From CAZSRX01 sp964609675 [NCBI: uncultured Bacteroidota bacterium] (lineage in GTDB: Bacteria; CLD3; SB21): a DNA stretch of 64,000 nucleotides. The notes beneath the pieces were generated by a model that was given only the letters and a program-made list of their open reading frames with translations, made no database searches and had not been told where the DNA came from. Both the position numbers and the translations under genes were made by a program. Positions 53,901 to 63,973 of the stretch are shown one piece after another. Location: the NCBI GenBank assembly GCA_964609675.1, contig CAZSRX010000014.1, forward strand, positions 1-64,000, read 5' to 3'. How positions within the stretch are numbered: position 1 is the stretch's first letter; each line of letters begins with the position of its first letter.

Positions 53901-56900
53901 ATGAATGATAAAAGTTCTTTATTAAAAACCGTATTATTCCCGGCCGTTCTGACTATGGTCTTTGCCTGTCAGGTCAGCGCGCAGAAATCGCTTGAAAATC
54001 TGGAGCAGGAGTATCAGCGTACGGTACAGGGTTATATTCAGGAACTTCAGAACAATTTTGCGATGCGATATATATCCGGCGAACAGTTTCTGATTGATCA
54101 GGTAAGCATTATTTCTGACGAATACAGCATCCGTAAGAGCAAAGGCCTGATACGAGGGGGGCTGACCAATACTTCCGGAAGTTTCAGGCTTTCCGACAGT
54201 CTGCACAGCAAGCTGAAAAATATTTTAACAAACCTTTCCAATCTGCAGCGGTTCCGCAAGCTGGTTACCGGCGAACAGATGGACGAACAGACTTTGAAAG
54301 CGCTTCAGGAAGATTTTGAAAAAACCTACGCCAAGGAATTTGAAATAGCCCGCCGCCGCGTCATGAATTTTCGTGATGAGCTTCTGAGCTCCGGCAATGC
54401 CACCGATAACCGCCGGCTGTTCCAGAATCAGTTGGAAGCGGCCTTTAAACGGTTTCTGAAACAGGATTTCGAATGTTCGATTTTGGAATTCAACGATGTT
54501 ATGAATACCTACCGATCCACGTACAAAGATTGGGATGACGTACTGTATTATTTTGGCGAGTCATATTTTAATATCGGCGACGTGAACAACGCGGAAACAC
54601 AGTATGCCAGGATACTAAGCGATTACCCCGGTTCCAAATTTACCGAACGCGCTTTATACAAGCTGATTACGTTATCGCACGTACGTACCGACCGCCTTAA
54701 AATGAGCCGTTACCTTCCGGAATTTGAAAAGCGCGTGACCCGTCATTCCAAAAACAGTCAGAAATACGATCAGATGCTGATGATGGGCGGGCTGACCTAT
54801 TTTGAGACTTCCGATTATATGCGCGCCATCGAAACGCTGACCAAGATTAGCGCCAGTTCCGCGTATTATTCCTCCGCTTTGTACCTGCTGGGCCATTGCT
54901 ATGCCAACCGGGAAGATTATGCCAAAGCCATGGAAGCTTTCCAGAAGGTGGAAGATCTGAAAACGGTCAAAAAATCTCTGAGCCTCGAACTCAACAAACA
55001 GCTGATAGAACTGGCGCGGCTCAAGATGGCGTTTATCCATTTTGAACTGTCTACCTATGGCCAGAAATTTAAGAATGTACAGCCGCTGATCAGCCGAATT
55101 TCCGAGCAAAGCGAGTATTACCCGCTGGCGCTTCTGACCGCCTCATGGGCGGCGTTCAAAGACAACAGCATTGACACCGCGCGGATGTATGTGGATTCGC
55201 TGATACGCACTTTTCCGCAGTCCGAGTATATTTTCGAAGCGAAGACGCTTCTGGGTAATATTGACGTTCTGGATCCGCGCCTGACCGACCGGGACCGTGA
55301 ACTGGCGGCGATTGAGTCTTACAATTATGTGGCGCAGGCCATGGAAGCCCGTTATCTTGCGGACGAATTTATCGAAGAACGCGATTCGACGCTGCAGATA
55401 CTGAATGACCTGGTGGACATACGCCGCACGGCTGCCCTCCGCAACGACAGCGCCGGCTTTGTGCGGTATGACGCCATGTACCAGTTATTGGAAATGGCGC
55501 TGACCCAGAACGGCTTTTCGATGGCCGCCAACGATAACCCACGCCAGGCCTATATGTATCATCAATTGTCGGAACTGATCAGCCAGCTGCGCATCGTTCA
55601 GGGCAAGCTCAAAGATGCCGAGGATGCCAAGGATGTTTTACTGATGCGTTCATTGAACAAACAAATTGTTAAAATCGTCAATAAAATCGAAAACCTGGGA
55701 TTGGAACAATTTTCGACGTATAGTATTGCCGGCGCAGATAGCGGCGTCATCGCGAAAAGAGACCGAACGATCAAAGATATTCAGCAGCGGCTGACGTGGG
55801 ATAAATTTAAATATGAAAACCAGATTGCCGAGACCGAGCGCCTGATCCGCGAAGCCCAGCAGGCTAACCGCCAGGAAGATTTACCCGTTCTTCAGCGTCA
55901 GCTCAAAGCCCAGCAGGATTCCATGACGGTGGTGCTGGAACGTGAACGGATCTTAAACTCTATTGACCTTATGAATGCCGATCTGATACAAGATAAATAT
56001 CTCAGTCAGGCGCTGAGCGACGTGATGGGCAGCGATTTTTCCAAGCTTACAATTGATAATTATTCGTCCATAGAATTGCAGGCCTATTTTACCCAGCACC
56101 GCCTGGCGCGCCTCAACAGCGAAATTGAGGCCCGGACTAAACGCCTGAATATCATGCGCGAGAAAGTCGGCCGCGAGAAAGAACAGGTGCTGATGCAGCT
56201 TAATTCCGTTGACGAGCTGATGAAAATCGCCGAAGAACAGAAACGCACCGAATCCCTTATCCGGCTGGCCGATCACAAAAACCGACTGACGGAAATCTAT
56301 TACCGGATCTGTGATTATGAACTCATCCTCGGCACCCAGCCGCAAATGGAAACCTATGCCGACCTGAATCTCTGGGGCGATTTTGCCATTTATGGCCGCA
56401 ATAATATCACATACGTGATTAACACCTCAAAAACCGAGAATATCCACGAACTGGCTCGTGCGATTGACCAAATTGATAAAGTGCTGATCGGACGGCGGAA
56501 AAATTACGAAAGCCGCATCGCCAAGCTCGAAGAGGAAATACGGCTTAAGGAGCAGGAAATCCGCGACAAGGAACTCCGGGAAATGCGTTCGTCACAGCGG
56601 ACCTTCTTTGAGACCGAGTATTTCCAGGCCAAGGAAACCGAACAGCCCGAAGATGATCCGTTTGAGTACAAGGACATCATTCCCGAAGTGATTGTCGTAA
56701 AAGATACGCTGGAAGGAAAGACGAAGAAGAAAAAAGAAGAAGTGCTTGATGAACTGCAGGATACGACTTCTGCCGGCGTGGATTACCTGTCGGGCGATTC
56801 AGCCGCTACAAGCACGGATTCAGCGGGTGCCGTCAAAGAAGTAGGAACCGATGGCGGTAAAGAAACCAAAGAAACGGATACCACTACCACCGGCTCCGAA

Positions 56901-57086
56901 GGCGGAACCGCCGGCGATTCCACATCGGTTGATGAAAACGAAGAAGCGCCCGGAGCCACGCTGTATGAAACCGACTCCTTCAGAAGTCGCCCGGATTATT
57001 ATACAGAAGGTCTGCCGTACCGCCAGACTTACGGCCTTCGCGAAAAAGAAATTTACATTATGTTTATACGAAAAAAAGCCTGCTAA
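53901..57086 (+). CDS. Giant exported TPR/coiled-coil protein 1
   Basis: 1061 residues from an ATG six bases after GAGG. The signal peptide (KTVLFPAVLTMVFACQVSAQ) directs export. TPR-like repeats fill residues 170-480: DWDDVLYYFGESYFNIGDVNNAETQYARIL, then SALYLLGHCYANREDYAKAMEAFQKV. Residues 600-900 are long charged helices, probably coiled coil (KLEEEIRLKEQEIRDKELREM). A Thr/Asp/Gly-rich disordered region follows, ending near YGLREKEIYIMFIRK. It probably forms a periplasmic scaffold. Gene 2 starts nine bases after its stop, so the two are cotranscribed. Confidence 0.85.
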   Translation: MNDKSSLLKTVLFPAVLTMVFACQVSAQKSLENLEQEYQRTVQGYIQELQNNFAMRYISGEQFLIDQVSIISDEYSIRKSKGLIRGGLTNTSGSFRLSDSLHSKLKNILTNLSNLQRFRKLVTGEQMDEQTLKALQEDFEKTYAKEFEIARRRVMNFRDELLSSGNATDNRRLFQNQLEAAFKRFLKQDFECSILEFNDVMNTYRSTYKDWDDVLYYFGESYFNIGDVNNAETQYARILSDYPGSKFTERALYKLITLSHVRTDRLKMSRYLPEFEKRVTRHSKNSQKYDQMLMMGGLTYFETSDYMRAIETLTKISASSAYYSSALYLLGHCYANREDYAKAMEAFQKVEDLKTVKKSLSLELNKQLIELARLKMAFIHFELSTYGQKFKNVQPLISRISEQSEYYPLALLTASWAAFKDNSIDTARMYVDSLIRTFPQSEYIFEAKTLLGNIDVLDPRLTDRDRELAAIESYNYVAQAMEARYLADEFIEERDSTLQILNDLVDIRRTAALRNDSAGFVRYDAMYQLLEMALTQNGFSMAANDNPRQAYMYHQLSELISQLRIVQGKLKDAEDAKDVLLMRSLNKQIVKIVNKIENLGLEQFSTYSIAGADSGVIAKRDRTIKDIQQRLTWDKFKYENQIAETERLIREAQQANRQEDLPVLQRQLKAQQDSMTVVLERERILNSIDLMNADLIQDKYLSQALSDVMGSDFSKLTIDNYSSIELQAYFTQHRLARLNSEIEARTKRLNIMREKVGREKEQVLMQLNSVDELMKIAEEQKRTESLIRLADHKNRLTEIYYRICDYELILGTQPQMETYADLNLWGDFAIYGRNNITYVINTSKTENIHELARAIDQIDKVLIGRRKNYESRIAKLEEEIRLKEQEIRDKELREMRSSQRTFFETEYFQAKETEQPEDDPFEYKDIIPEVIVVKDTLEGKTKKKKEEVLDELQDTTSAGVDYLSGDSAATSTDSAGAVKEVGTDGGKETKETDTTTTGSEGGTAGDSTSVDENEEAPGATLYETDSFRSRPDYYTEGLPYRQTYGLREKEIYIMFIRKKAC

Positions 57087-57095
57087 AGGACCAAT

Positions 57096-60000
57096 ATGCG
57101 TCTTAATACAACTAACTTATTGGGATTGCTTATGAAAATAAAGAAATATGGGATCTGTCTGTTGCTGGCCGCGTGGTGGTTCGGCGGTACGTGGACTGCG
57201 CTGACCGCCCAGCAAATCCCGGGAAATTCAGCCGATACATCCGCTCTGGAAACGATTTCCAGCGAGGATCTGCTCCAGCTCAAGGAAGAACTGGAACTAA
57301 AGAAAAACCGGCTGGAAATAGAACGCCTGGACTTGCTGGACAAAGGATTGAAACAGAGTAAGGAATATCTGGAAAAGCATGACCGGAGTTCCGGTACCAC
57401 TGCCCTGGTGCTGCTCCAACGGGCCGAGTATCTGTTTACAGTACTGGACGACCAGTTTGCCATTATGGTGGATTCCGTATTCCAGGAAAACGACCGGCGG
57501 CTGAAGAAATTTGACCAGGAGCGGGAAACCAAACGTGCGGAACTGGTCGCTCAGGGAAAAGATGAAAAACAAATCGAGGAGATTTTATCTCAAATGCAGC
57601 AGCCCCCGTTGCTTCAGGATCCCGAGAAAGATTATTCGGAAATACTGTCCACCTATCAGCAGTTAGTGGACAATTTTCCCGAAAGCCAGTATGTCGTCGA
57701 TGCGATGTATAATATTGCATTCATTAAGGAGCAGGAAGGCAAGCAACTTCGGAGCCGCGAACTGAATTCGGAAGAATCGGACGGACGCTGGGCCCGTGAA
57801 GGCGACCGTCGCCAGAAGGAAGCGCTTAAATATTATGAAGACTTAGCCCGCCGGTTCCCCGACAGTAAATACGCCGCCGAATCCTACAACCGCATCGGAG
57901 CGTATTATTTCGCCAAAGGCGGCGAGGAAGAACTCAATAAGGCCATCAAGAATTTCAGTAAGGTGCTCGATTATCCCAATTCGGCGCGTTTTCAGGAAGC
58001 GGTATATCAGCTGGCTTGGACACATTACCGTTTGGGCAATTATCCACAGGCCATCAGCTACTTCACCTATCTGGTGGATGATGTGGATTCTTCGAAGCAT
58101 TATAATGTCGGCGCGCAGGAACTGGACGTGGAGGCCATCACCTACATTGGCATCAGCTTTAACCGCTGGGCCGAACAAATAGACCTGGCTCAGGGTACCA
58201 ACGAAGGCGGCTACCGGCTTATCCGATCCTATATTGATGAGGCGAAACTCAACGACAAACGCTACGCGCCGGATATCATGTGGGCGCTGGGCGAATCCTA
58301 TTTTATGGAACAAAAGGACACTCTGGCCACTTATGCTTACAATGAACTGCTGAAAAGTTTCCCGATGTACTGGCGCGCGCCGGACAGTGAAAAGCGTATT
58401 ATCGACATTTACGAGCGCCTGCTGGGAGCAGCGACAGACGTAAACAAGAAAAAAATGCTCCGCGACAGCATGATCGTTCATCGGTTCAAACTTTACGAGG
58501 CCTATAAACCTAACAGCCCCTGGTCGCTGGCCCAGAAAGATGTCGAACGCGTGCGGCTGGGCAATAAAATGGCGCGCGACGTATTGGTGGACAACATTCT
58601 GTATTACTACGATGAAGCGGCCATTACCATGGACATTAATAATTACAAAATCGCAATGGATTACAGCGCCCAGTTCATCAGTTATTTCCCGGTGGATACG
58701 CTGGCGTATTTTTTCCATTACAATTTGGCTCAAATTCAATATGTTTATTTCGGCCTGCTGGATTCCGCCTATGAAAACTATGTCAAAGTGGCGACGACGT
58801 ATCCCTTTGATTTGTACCGATATAAATCAGCTGTCAACGCCTATGTGATTGCCGATTCCCTATATCGGAAAGCGCCCTATAAAAAACCGGCCAACGTGCC
58901 GAGCGACAGCATTATACCGCTGACACCCGGCGAGGAAAAACTAATCGATGCTATTGATAATTACGCCCGGCTTTTCCCGGATACCGTGCAGGAATTTCCG
59001 ATGGACTCCCTGGATAAAGAAAACCCGAAACTGGGACGGCCCGGCTTTAAAACCCCGGACTTTCTTGCGCAGGCCGGTATGATTTATTATGATCATAACA
59101 ATTTCCGGAGATCCAGCCAGTATTTCAATACGATTGTGACCCGTTATCAGTTCAGCGATAAGGTTAACGTATCCGAAAAATACCTGATGTACACCTATTA
59201 TGACCGCAAGGATTACCGAAGCGCCGAAATCGTAGCGCGCCGCATTTATGAAAGCCCCACTTCTTCCGAAGAGCAGAAGGCCGACGCGGTGAAGACAATG
59301 TTTGTTTCTATCTTTTATCATGCGGAAAATTTCAGAGCGAAAAAAGAGCCGGCCAAGGCCGCGAGGGAATTTTACCGCGCGTTTGAAGAGGGCCGGAAGC
59401 TCCGGTATTCCAAACAGGAAGACGTCGCGATCGCGCTTTTTAACGCCGGCGACGAATATGTGAAAAGCAAGGAACTGAAACGGGCCGTGAAGACCTATGA
59501 AACCTACGCCGACACGTTCCCTGATTCCAAATACGCGCCCAACGCGCTTTATAACGTGCAGTCCCTCTATGCCGAAATGAAGGAATACGAATCCGCTTAC
59601 AAACAAGCCGAACGCTTAGCGGACCGCTACCCGAATTTCTCGGAAGATGAAGGACGCATCAACGCCATGATAGTTCTGTATAACGCCGAATATTACACGG
59701 AACAAGCCGCCAATCGCGCGGACCTGGTGGACGATACCGTCAAAGCCAAAGCGATGAATTACGAAGCGATCCGCTTAAGCGAAAAATTCGTCAAACGCTA
59801 TCCCAAGTCTGAGTACACAACCGAAATGGATTTCGGAATCGCCAAACTTCTGTTTAAGGTCAATGAGGAAGACCGCGCCTACCGGAAATACGAGGAGTTT
59901 GCCAAACTGTATCCTAATGACAAGCGGAATGTGGAATCCTACTACCGCATCGGCATGAATCACCTGAGCCGCAACCGCCGGAATGAGGCCATTGCCGCAT

Positions 60001-62393
60001 TTACCGAAGCCAAGCGCAAAAGCGACGACCTGAAGCGGCAGAAGCTCGACAACAACCGCTATTTTTCTTCCGAAGCCGTGTACGAACTGGCGCGTATGAA
60101 ATATGAGGATTTCGAAAAGATCCATCTTAAGTTTCCGAATGTGGAATACAAGGAAGATAAGAAACTCGCCATGGTCAAGGAGTTGATTGTTCTTTATGAA
60201 TCCATCACCGACTATGCGCAGATCCGCACGTATGAAGCGGCTTATAAGCGCGGTTATGTGCGCGAGCAGTTCGGAGACGCCCTGCAGAACAAGGAGTTCA
60301 AGTTCGATAAAAAGAATATCGCCAAGCAGATCCTGGCACAGAAAGACGTGTACAAAGGTTCAGCCAACGCCTACCGCGGCGCCATTGACGAATATAACAA
60401 TTCTTATAAATTTTTAGATAAGGCTCTCAATAAACTCAAGGAAGAGGAAGCGGCTATAATTGATTCAGTGAAAAAACTATATCCGAACAACAAAGATTCA
60501 GCCAATATGGCTATCCGCTGGGCCATTGAGGGGCGCACCGCGCGGGAAAAGGAATACTCTATCAAAAAGCAGAAAGAACTGGCTGTAATGTACCGCGACC
60601 TCTCACGATCCCGCATTTCCCGCATGATCTATTCCATGGCCAATTCTCAGAAACTGATTTTGGATGCCTATATCAATGCGCCGGTAGTCGCAGAATACGG
60701 AACCATTGATTATATCGCAGAAAAATTCGGAATTCTTAACACCTTAGTGGGCCCGGCGGTCAAGGAGGCCACCCTGGCGTTTGAAAAAGCGGTCAAAGAG
60801 GCGGACTCGCTTGGTTTCAATGATAAGTATACCAATGAGTCCCGGAGAAACATCGTACGCATTTCAAGCGTGATACCTACGGAACTGTCCCGCCTTTCGT
60901 TTACCGTGCTTGACCAATACCGCCTGAAGTCGGAATATTACCGCAAAATTGCCAACGCCGGTGAAAATTACGTGGATCCGGTTACTAAAAAAGGGTTTTA
61001 CGACCGCGATATGTTTTATGATATTCCGGCGATTATGAACGTATTCATTACGCAGTACGCCGGGCCGTTCAGCGCGCAGGCGGTTAAGTCCTATACCAAT
61101 GCCGTCCAGCAGGCAAAGGAAAAAAACATGTTTGATGAAGACGCGCGCCAAATTCTGCGTGAAGAGTTGAACTTTGCCTATGAGTTTGCGCGGCTCAACT
61201 ATATCGAAGCGGATACGGCCGACTATTACAACAAGAAATATTCCGAAATATTCTTTGCCAATGAAGGCAAAGATGAATTTGCCTATTTTTCAGATGCCAG
61301 CGATACCTACAGCCAGTCGCTGGGTTTCACCCGCGAAAATGCGCGTACCGTGCTGACTGAGGCCTTCAACGCGGCGTATGACCTTGGCCTGATTACGCTG
61401 GAGCAGGATCCCGAAGGAGCCCAGGGCGAACAGATAGCCAAGACCAATGATGTATACGCCAAGCGCATCATTGCGATGCTCGGAAAATACGACGAGTATT
61501 ACGCCAAACTGCTCAAACTGAAATCTTTAACCAAGACGTATGCATCGAATTATACCGACTGGCTATCGTCCAATGTATATAACGGCGTGTGGCAAACCAC
61601 CGGTTTCAACGACGCCGCATGGTACCCGGCAGCGCCTCCGCCGAATACGGCTATGGTTCCTCACGAAATTCTGGACGCCAACAAAGCGTATCCGCTGTGG
61701 CTCGGGCTCGGTCAGACCTATACGCTGCCGGTGCTTCCGGAAGTTATTAAAGAGGTCATTGAGAAGAAAGCGACCGTGGATACGGCCGGGACGGGTGGTT
61801 CCGGAGCCGGCACCGATTCATCCGGCATAGGCAGCGGTGCCAACGCGGATACCTCCTCGACGACTGCTCCCAAAGATACGGCGGCAACCGAAGAAAACGT
61901 GGAGTCCTATTATGTTAACGGCGTACGCCTGTCCGGCTTTACCATGATAGCCGATACGGTCGCGCGGCGCATTTTCACGCAAGATGAAATTAAACGACAG
62001 CTGGATACCGCCAAGACCGTGTATTTCCGGTTCAAATTTGACATTCCCGGCGTGCCGCAATCCGGAAAAGTCTATGTAGCCTGCGATGGTTACTATGAAT
62101 TTTATATAAACGGCGTATTCATGGGATCCACTCAGGCCGAGCCTGAAGATACCAAGGGCGATTCGCTGGAGCTTACGGAATTGTTTTCAGAAAACTTCGC
62201 TCAGGGTAAAAACGTGTTAGCCATTCTGGTCAGGGATAATGTATCCCGAAAAGAACACTACGGTATTCGGGTAGTTATGACCGTTACGGAAGTGGAAGAC
62301 GCTACAGCCGAATTTGCCGAGCCGCCGTTACCCAAAGGCGACGCGCTTAAGAACGCGCTGTACCGCCGTGGTCGCGTCAGTACAACCAAATAA
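57096..62393 (+). CDS. Giant exported TPR protein 2 with C-terminal jelly-roll
   Basis: 1765 residues, the largest gene here. Signal peptide to about residue 40 (GICLLLAAWWFGGTWTALTAQ). TPR repeats run from about residue 180 to 1000 (ALKYYEDLARRFPDSKYAAESYNRIGAYYF; AVYQLAWTHYRLGNYPQAISYF; AVKTYETYADTFPDSKYAPNALY). Helical domains follow. From about 1490 a galactose-binding-like sandwich begins (VWQTTGFNDAAWYPA). It is interrupted by a Gly/Ser/Thr-rich linker and resumes as VYVACDGYYEFYINGVFMG, ending GKNVLAILVRDN. Start ATG follows AAAGGA; a later ATG (57132) is possible. Confidence 0.87.
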   Translation: MRLNTTNLLGLLMKIKKYGICLLLAAWWFGGTWTALTAQQIPGNSADTSALETISSEDLLQLKEELELKKNRLEIERLDLLDKGLKQSKEYLEKHDRSSGTTALVLLQRAEYLFTVLDDQFAIMVDSVFQENDRRLKKFDQERETKRAELVAQGKDEKQIEEILSQMQQPPLLQDPEKDYSEILSTYQQLVDNFPESQYVVDAMYNIAFIKEQEGKQLRSRELNSEESDGRWAREGDRRQKEALKYYEDLARRFPDSKYAAESYNRIGAYYFAKGGEEELNKAIKNFSKVLDYPNSARFQEAVYQLAWTHYRLGNYPQAISYFTYLVDDVDSSKHYNVGAQELDVEAITYIGISFNRWAEQIDLAQGTNEGGYRLIRSYIDEAKLNDKRYAPDIMWALGESYFMEQKDTLATYAYNELLKSFPMYWRAPDSEKRIIDIYERLLGAATDVNKKKMLRDSMIVHRFKLYEAYKPNSPWSLAQKDVERVRLGNKMARDVLVDNILYYYDEAAITMDINNYKIAMDYSAQFISYFPVDTLAYFFHYNLAQIQYVYFGLLDSAYENYVKVATTYPFDLYRYKSAVNAYVIADSLYRKAPYKKPANVPSDSIIPLTPGEEKLIDAIDNYARLFPDTVQEFPMDSLDKENPKLGRPGFKTPDFLAQAGMIYYDHNNFRRSSQYFNTIVTRYQFSDKVNVSEKYLMYTYYDRKDYRSAEIVARRIYESPTSSEEQKADAVKTMFVSIFYHAENFRAKKEPAKAAREFYRAFEEGRKLRYSKQEDVAIALFNAGDEYVKSKELKRAVKTYETYADTFPDSKYAPNALYNVQSLYAEMKEYESAYKQAERLADRYPNFSEDEGRINAMIVLYNAEYYTEQAANRADLVDDTVKAKAMNYEAIRLSEKFVKRYPKSEYTTEMDFGIAKLLFKVNEEDRAYRKYEEFAKLYPNDKRNVESYYRIGMNHLSRNRRNEAIAAFTEAKRKSDDLKRQKLDNNRYFSSEAVYELARMKYEDFEKIHLKFPNVEYKEDKKLAMVKELIVLYESITDYAQIRTYEAAYKRGYVREQFGDALQNKEFKFDKKNIAKQILAQKDVYKGSANAYRGAIDEYNNSYKFLDKALNKLKEEEAAIIDSVKKLYPNNKDSANMAIRWAIEGRTAREKEYSIKKQKELAVMYRDLSRSRISRMIYSMANSQKLILDAYINAPVVAEYGTIDYIAEKFGILNTLVGPAVKEATLAFEKAVKEADSLGFNDKYTNESRRNIVRISSVIPTELSRLSFTVLDQYRLKSEYYRKIANAGENYVDPVTKKGFYDRDMFYDIPAIMNVFITQYAGPFSAQAVKSYTNAVQQAKEKNMFDEDARQILREELNFAYEFARLNYIEADTADYYNKKYSEIFFANEGKDEFAYFSDASDTYSQSLGFTRENARTVLTEAFNAAYDLGLITLEQDPEGAQGEQIAKTNDVYAKRIIAMLGKYDEYYAKLLKLKSLTKTYASNYTDWLSSNVYNGVWQTTGFNDAAWYPAAPPPNTAMVPHEILDANKAYPLWLGLGQTYTLPVLPEVIKEVIEKKATVDTAGTGGSGAGTDSSGIGSGANADTSSTTAPKDTAATEENVESYYVNGVRLSGFTMIADTVARRIFTQDEIKRQLDTAKTVYFRFKFDIPGVPQSGKVYVACDGYYEFYINGVFMGSTQAEPEDTKGDSLELTELFSENFAQGKNVLAILVRDNVSRKEHYGIRVVMTVTEVEDATAEFAEPPLPKGDALKNALYRRGRVSTTK

Positions 62394-62409
62394 ACCAAGG
62401 AGTATGACG

Positions 62410-62892
62410 ATGCAGTTTTTTAAATTCTGTTTACTCACCGGAGCGCTTTTACTGGCCTTCGGAAGCCTAACCGCCCGTATTGAAGCGCAGGAAGTCAAAC
62501 ATCCCGATATGGAAACGTTTATCACCGAATCCGGTGATGAAATTATAGTGATTGCCGGCACACAGACACCGATTAATCCGGATCTTTACGATGTCAAAGA
62601 AGAAGAGGGGCCGAAAGGGCCTATTCTGGTTGTCTATTACCGGCCCACCGGCGAAATGGTAACCTTGTTCGGCAAGACTACCATTAAGGGCAAAGTGGAA
62701 GGTCCCGGCGTAACTCTGTTTCCGCAGCGCGTCCCGCCGCAGATTGAAAAGGTCATCGGGCAGAAGTCATACGACCGGGATATCAAACGCCGCTATTTGG
62801 AATTGATTTATTTTGACAAATTTGATTTGATGAATCCCGATAAAATTAATCTTGGGGAAATCAATGAAATTTTGAAGCGGCGAAGGAACTAA
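62410..62892 (+). CDS. Small exported protein in the TPR-ExbB unit
   Basis: 160 residues. The ATG is seven bases after AAGGAG; another ATG at 62404 is too close to the site. A signal peptide (FCLLTGALLLAFGSLTARIEAQ) precedes a soluble beta-rich part with EEGPKGPILVVYYRPTGEMV and a basic helical end (KSYDRDIKRRYLELIYFDKF). No family is recognised. Its position, 16 bases after the second TPR gene, makes it a likely periplasmic part of the same machine. Confidence 0.75.
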   Translation: MQFFKFCLLTGALLLAFGSLTARIEAQEVKHPDMETFITESGDEIIVIAGTQTPINPDLYDVKEEEGPKGPILVVYYRPTGEMVTLFGKTTIKGKVEGPGVTLFPQRVPPQIEKVIGQKSYDRDIKRRYLELIYFDKFDLMNPDKINLGEINEILKRRRN

Positions 62893-63095
62893 ACGGTCAG
62901 GCCTTTTCATCGGAAGCTATCTTTTCCCATGCGTGTATAAGGCGCCAATCAAAAACCACTTGCATTTATTATTTTTGTTTGTATATTAATTTTATTAGAT
63001 ATGCTATGTGTCATATTTTGTTCTTTTTCCAATTTTGTAAATTAATTAACCTATAAATCACAGGGAATTTCTCGAACTTAACTGGAGGTCGATTC

Positions 63096-63935
63096 ATGAA
63101 AAGAAATTTGACATTAGGGTTATTGAGCATTGCAGTAATGCTTATGGTAACCACGGTGATGAGTGGTGTTTCCGCACCGGTTTTTGCCAACCACACTGTT
63201 TCCATCTGGCAGGAAGGCGGCGCTGAGGGTGGCGAAGCTGGGGCGGCTCCGGAAGAGAAAACCGGCGTAGGTATTTTCTTCTCCAAATTCTTCAACTCGT
63301 TTAAATGGGCTGAAGACGGCAGTATGTATATGTGGCTTATCGGCTTGATGGCGGTTTTTTCCATATCCTTGATGGTCGAGCGCATGTATTTCATATATGT
63401 TCGTTCGAATGTGGACGCGCCGAAATTTATGGCTGAGATTCGTAAACTGGTTGCCGGCGGTAATCTCAAGAAAGCCATCGCCCTGTGTGAAACCGCAAAA
63501 GACAAAGCCCTGCCCTCCGTCGTGCTCGCCGGTTTGAAAAAAGCCGCTGAGAAAGAAGGCGGCCAGGTGGACTTCCGCGCTATCCAGAACGCTGTGGACG
63601 AAGGTACGCTGGAAATCATACCCAAGCTGACCGAACGTTCCGGGTTTATCGCCATGATCGCCAATGTCGCGACGCTTCTGGGTCTGATGGGTACGGTGTA
63701 CGGTCTGATCCTTGCCTTCGCGGCCGTCGGTGATCCCGCCATGCCCGAAGACAAAAAAGCGCTCGTTCTGGCCGGTGGTATCTCCGCCGCTATGCAGACA
63801 ACTATCTGGGGTCTGAGCGTGGCGATTCCCTCTATTGTTGTTTATACCATTATCATCGCCAAAACGTCCAAGATCATCGACGAAATGGATGAGCACATGG
63901 TGAAACTAATCAACCTGATGGTCGGCAACCGTTAA
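63096..63935 (+). CDS. MotA/TolQ/ExbB-family proton-channel subunit
   Basis: A 279-residue inner-membrane protein. Residues 1-32 form a signal-like segment, followed by a Gly/Glu/Ala-rich linker. The ExbB core has a membrane helix at about 77-97 (MYMWLIGLMAVFSISLMVERMYF), a cytoplasmic helical domain (ALCETAKDKALPSVVLAGL), then two helices: RSGFIAMIANVATLLGLMGTVYGLI and SAAMQTTIWGLSVAIPSIVVYTII. The conserved LGTVYGLI-type and T-x-x-GL-VAIP motifs are intact. It should pair with an ExbD/TolR protein coded beyond the window. The 203-base gap before it leaves room for its own promoter. Confidence 0.93.
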   Translation: MKRNLTLGLLSIAVMLMVTTVMSGVSAPVFANHTVSIWQEGGAEGGEAGAAPEEKTGVGIFFSKFFNSFKWAEDGSMYMWLIGLMAVFSISLMVERMYFIYVRSNVDAPKFMAEIRKLVAGGNLKKAIALCETAKDKALPSVVLAGLKKAAEKEGGQVDFRAIQNAVDEGTLEIIPKLTERSGFIAMIANVATLLGLMGTVYGLILAFAAVGDPAMPEDKKALVLAGGISAAMQTTIWGLSVAIPSIVVYTIIIAKTSKIIDEMDEHMVKLINLMVGNR

Positions 63936-63945
63936 ACTCTTTATT

Positions 63946-63973
63946 ATCAATTATCTTATTGGCGATAATTGAT
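63946..63973 (+). repeat. Perfect inverted repeat after exbB
   Basis: ATCAATTATC and GATAATTGAT pair over ten bases across an eight-base loop. No T-run follows, so it is probably an intercistronic mRNA hairpin or an operator, not a full terminator. Confidence 0.5.
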
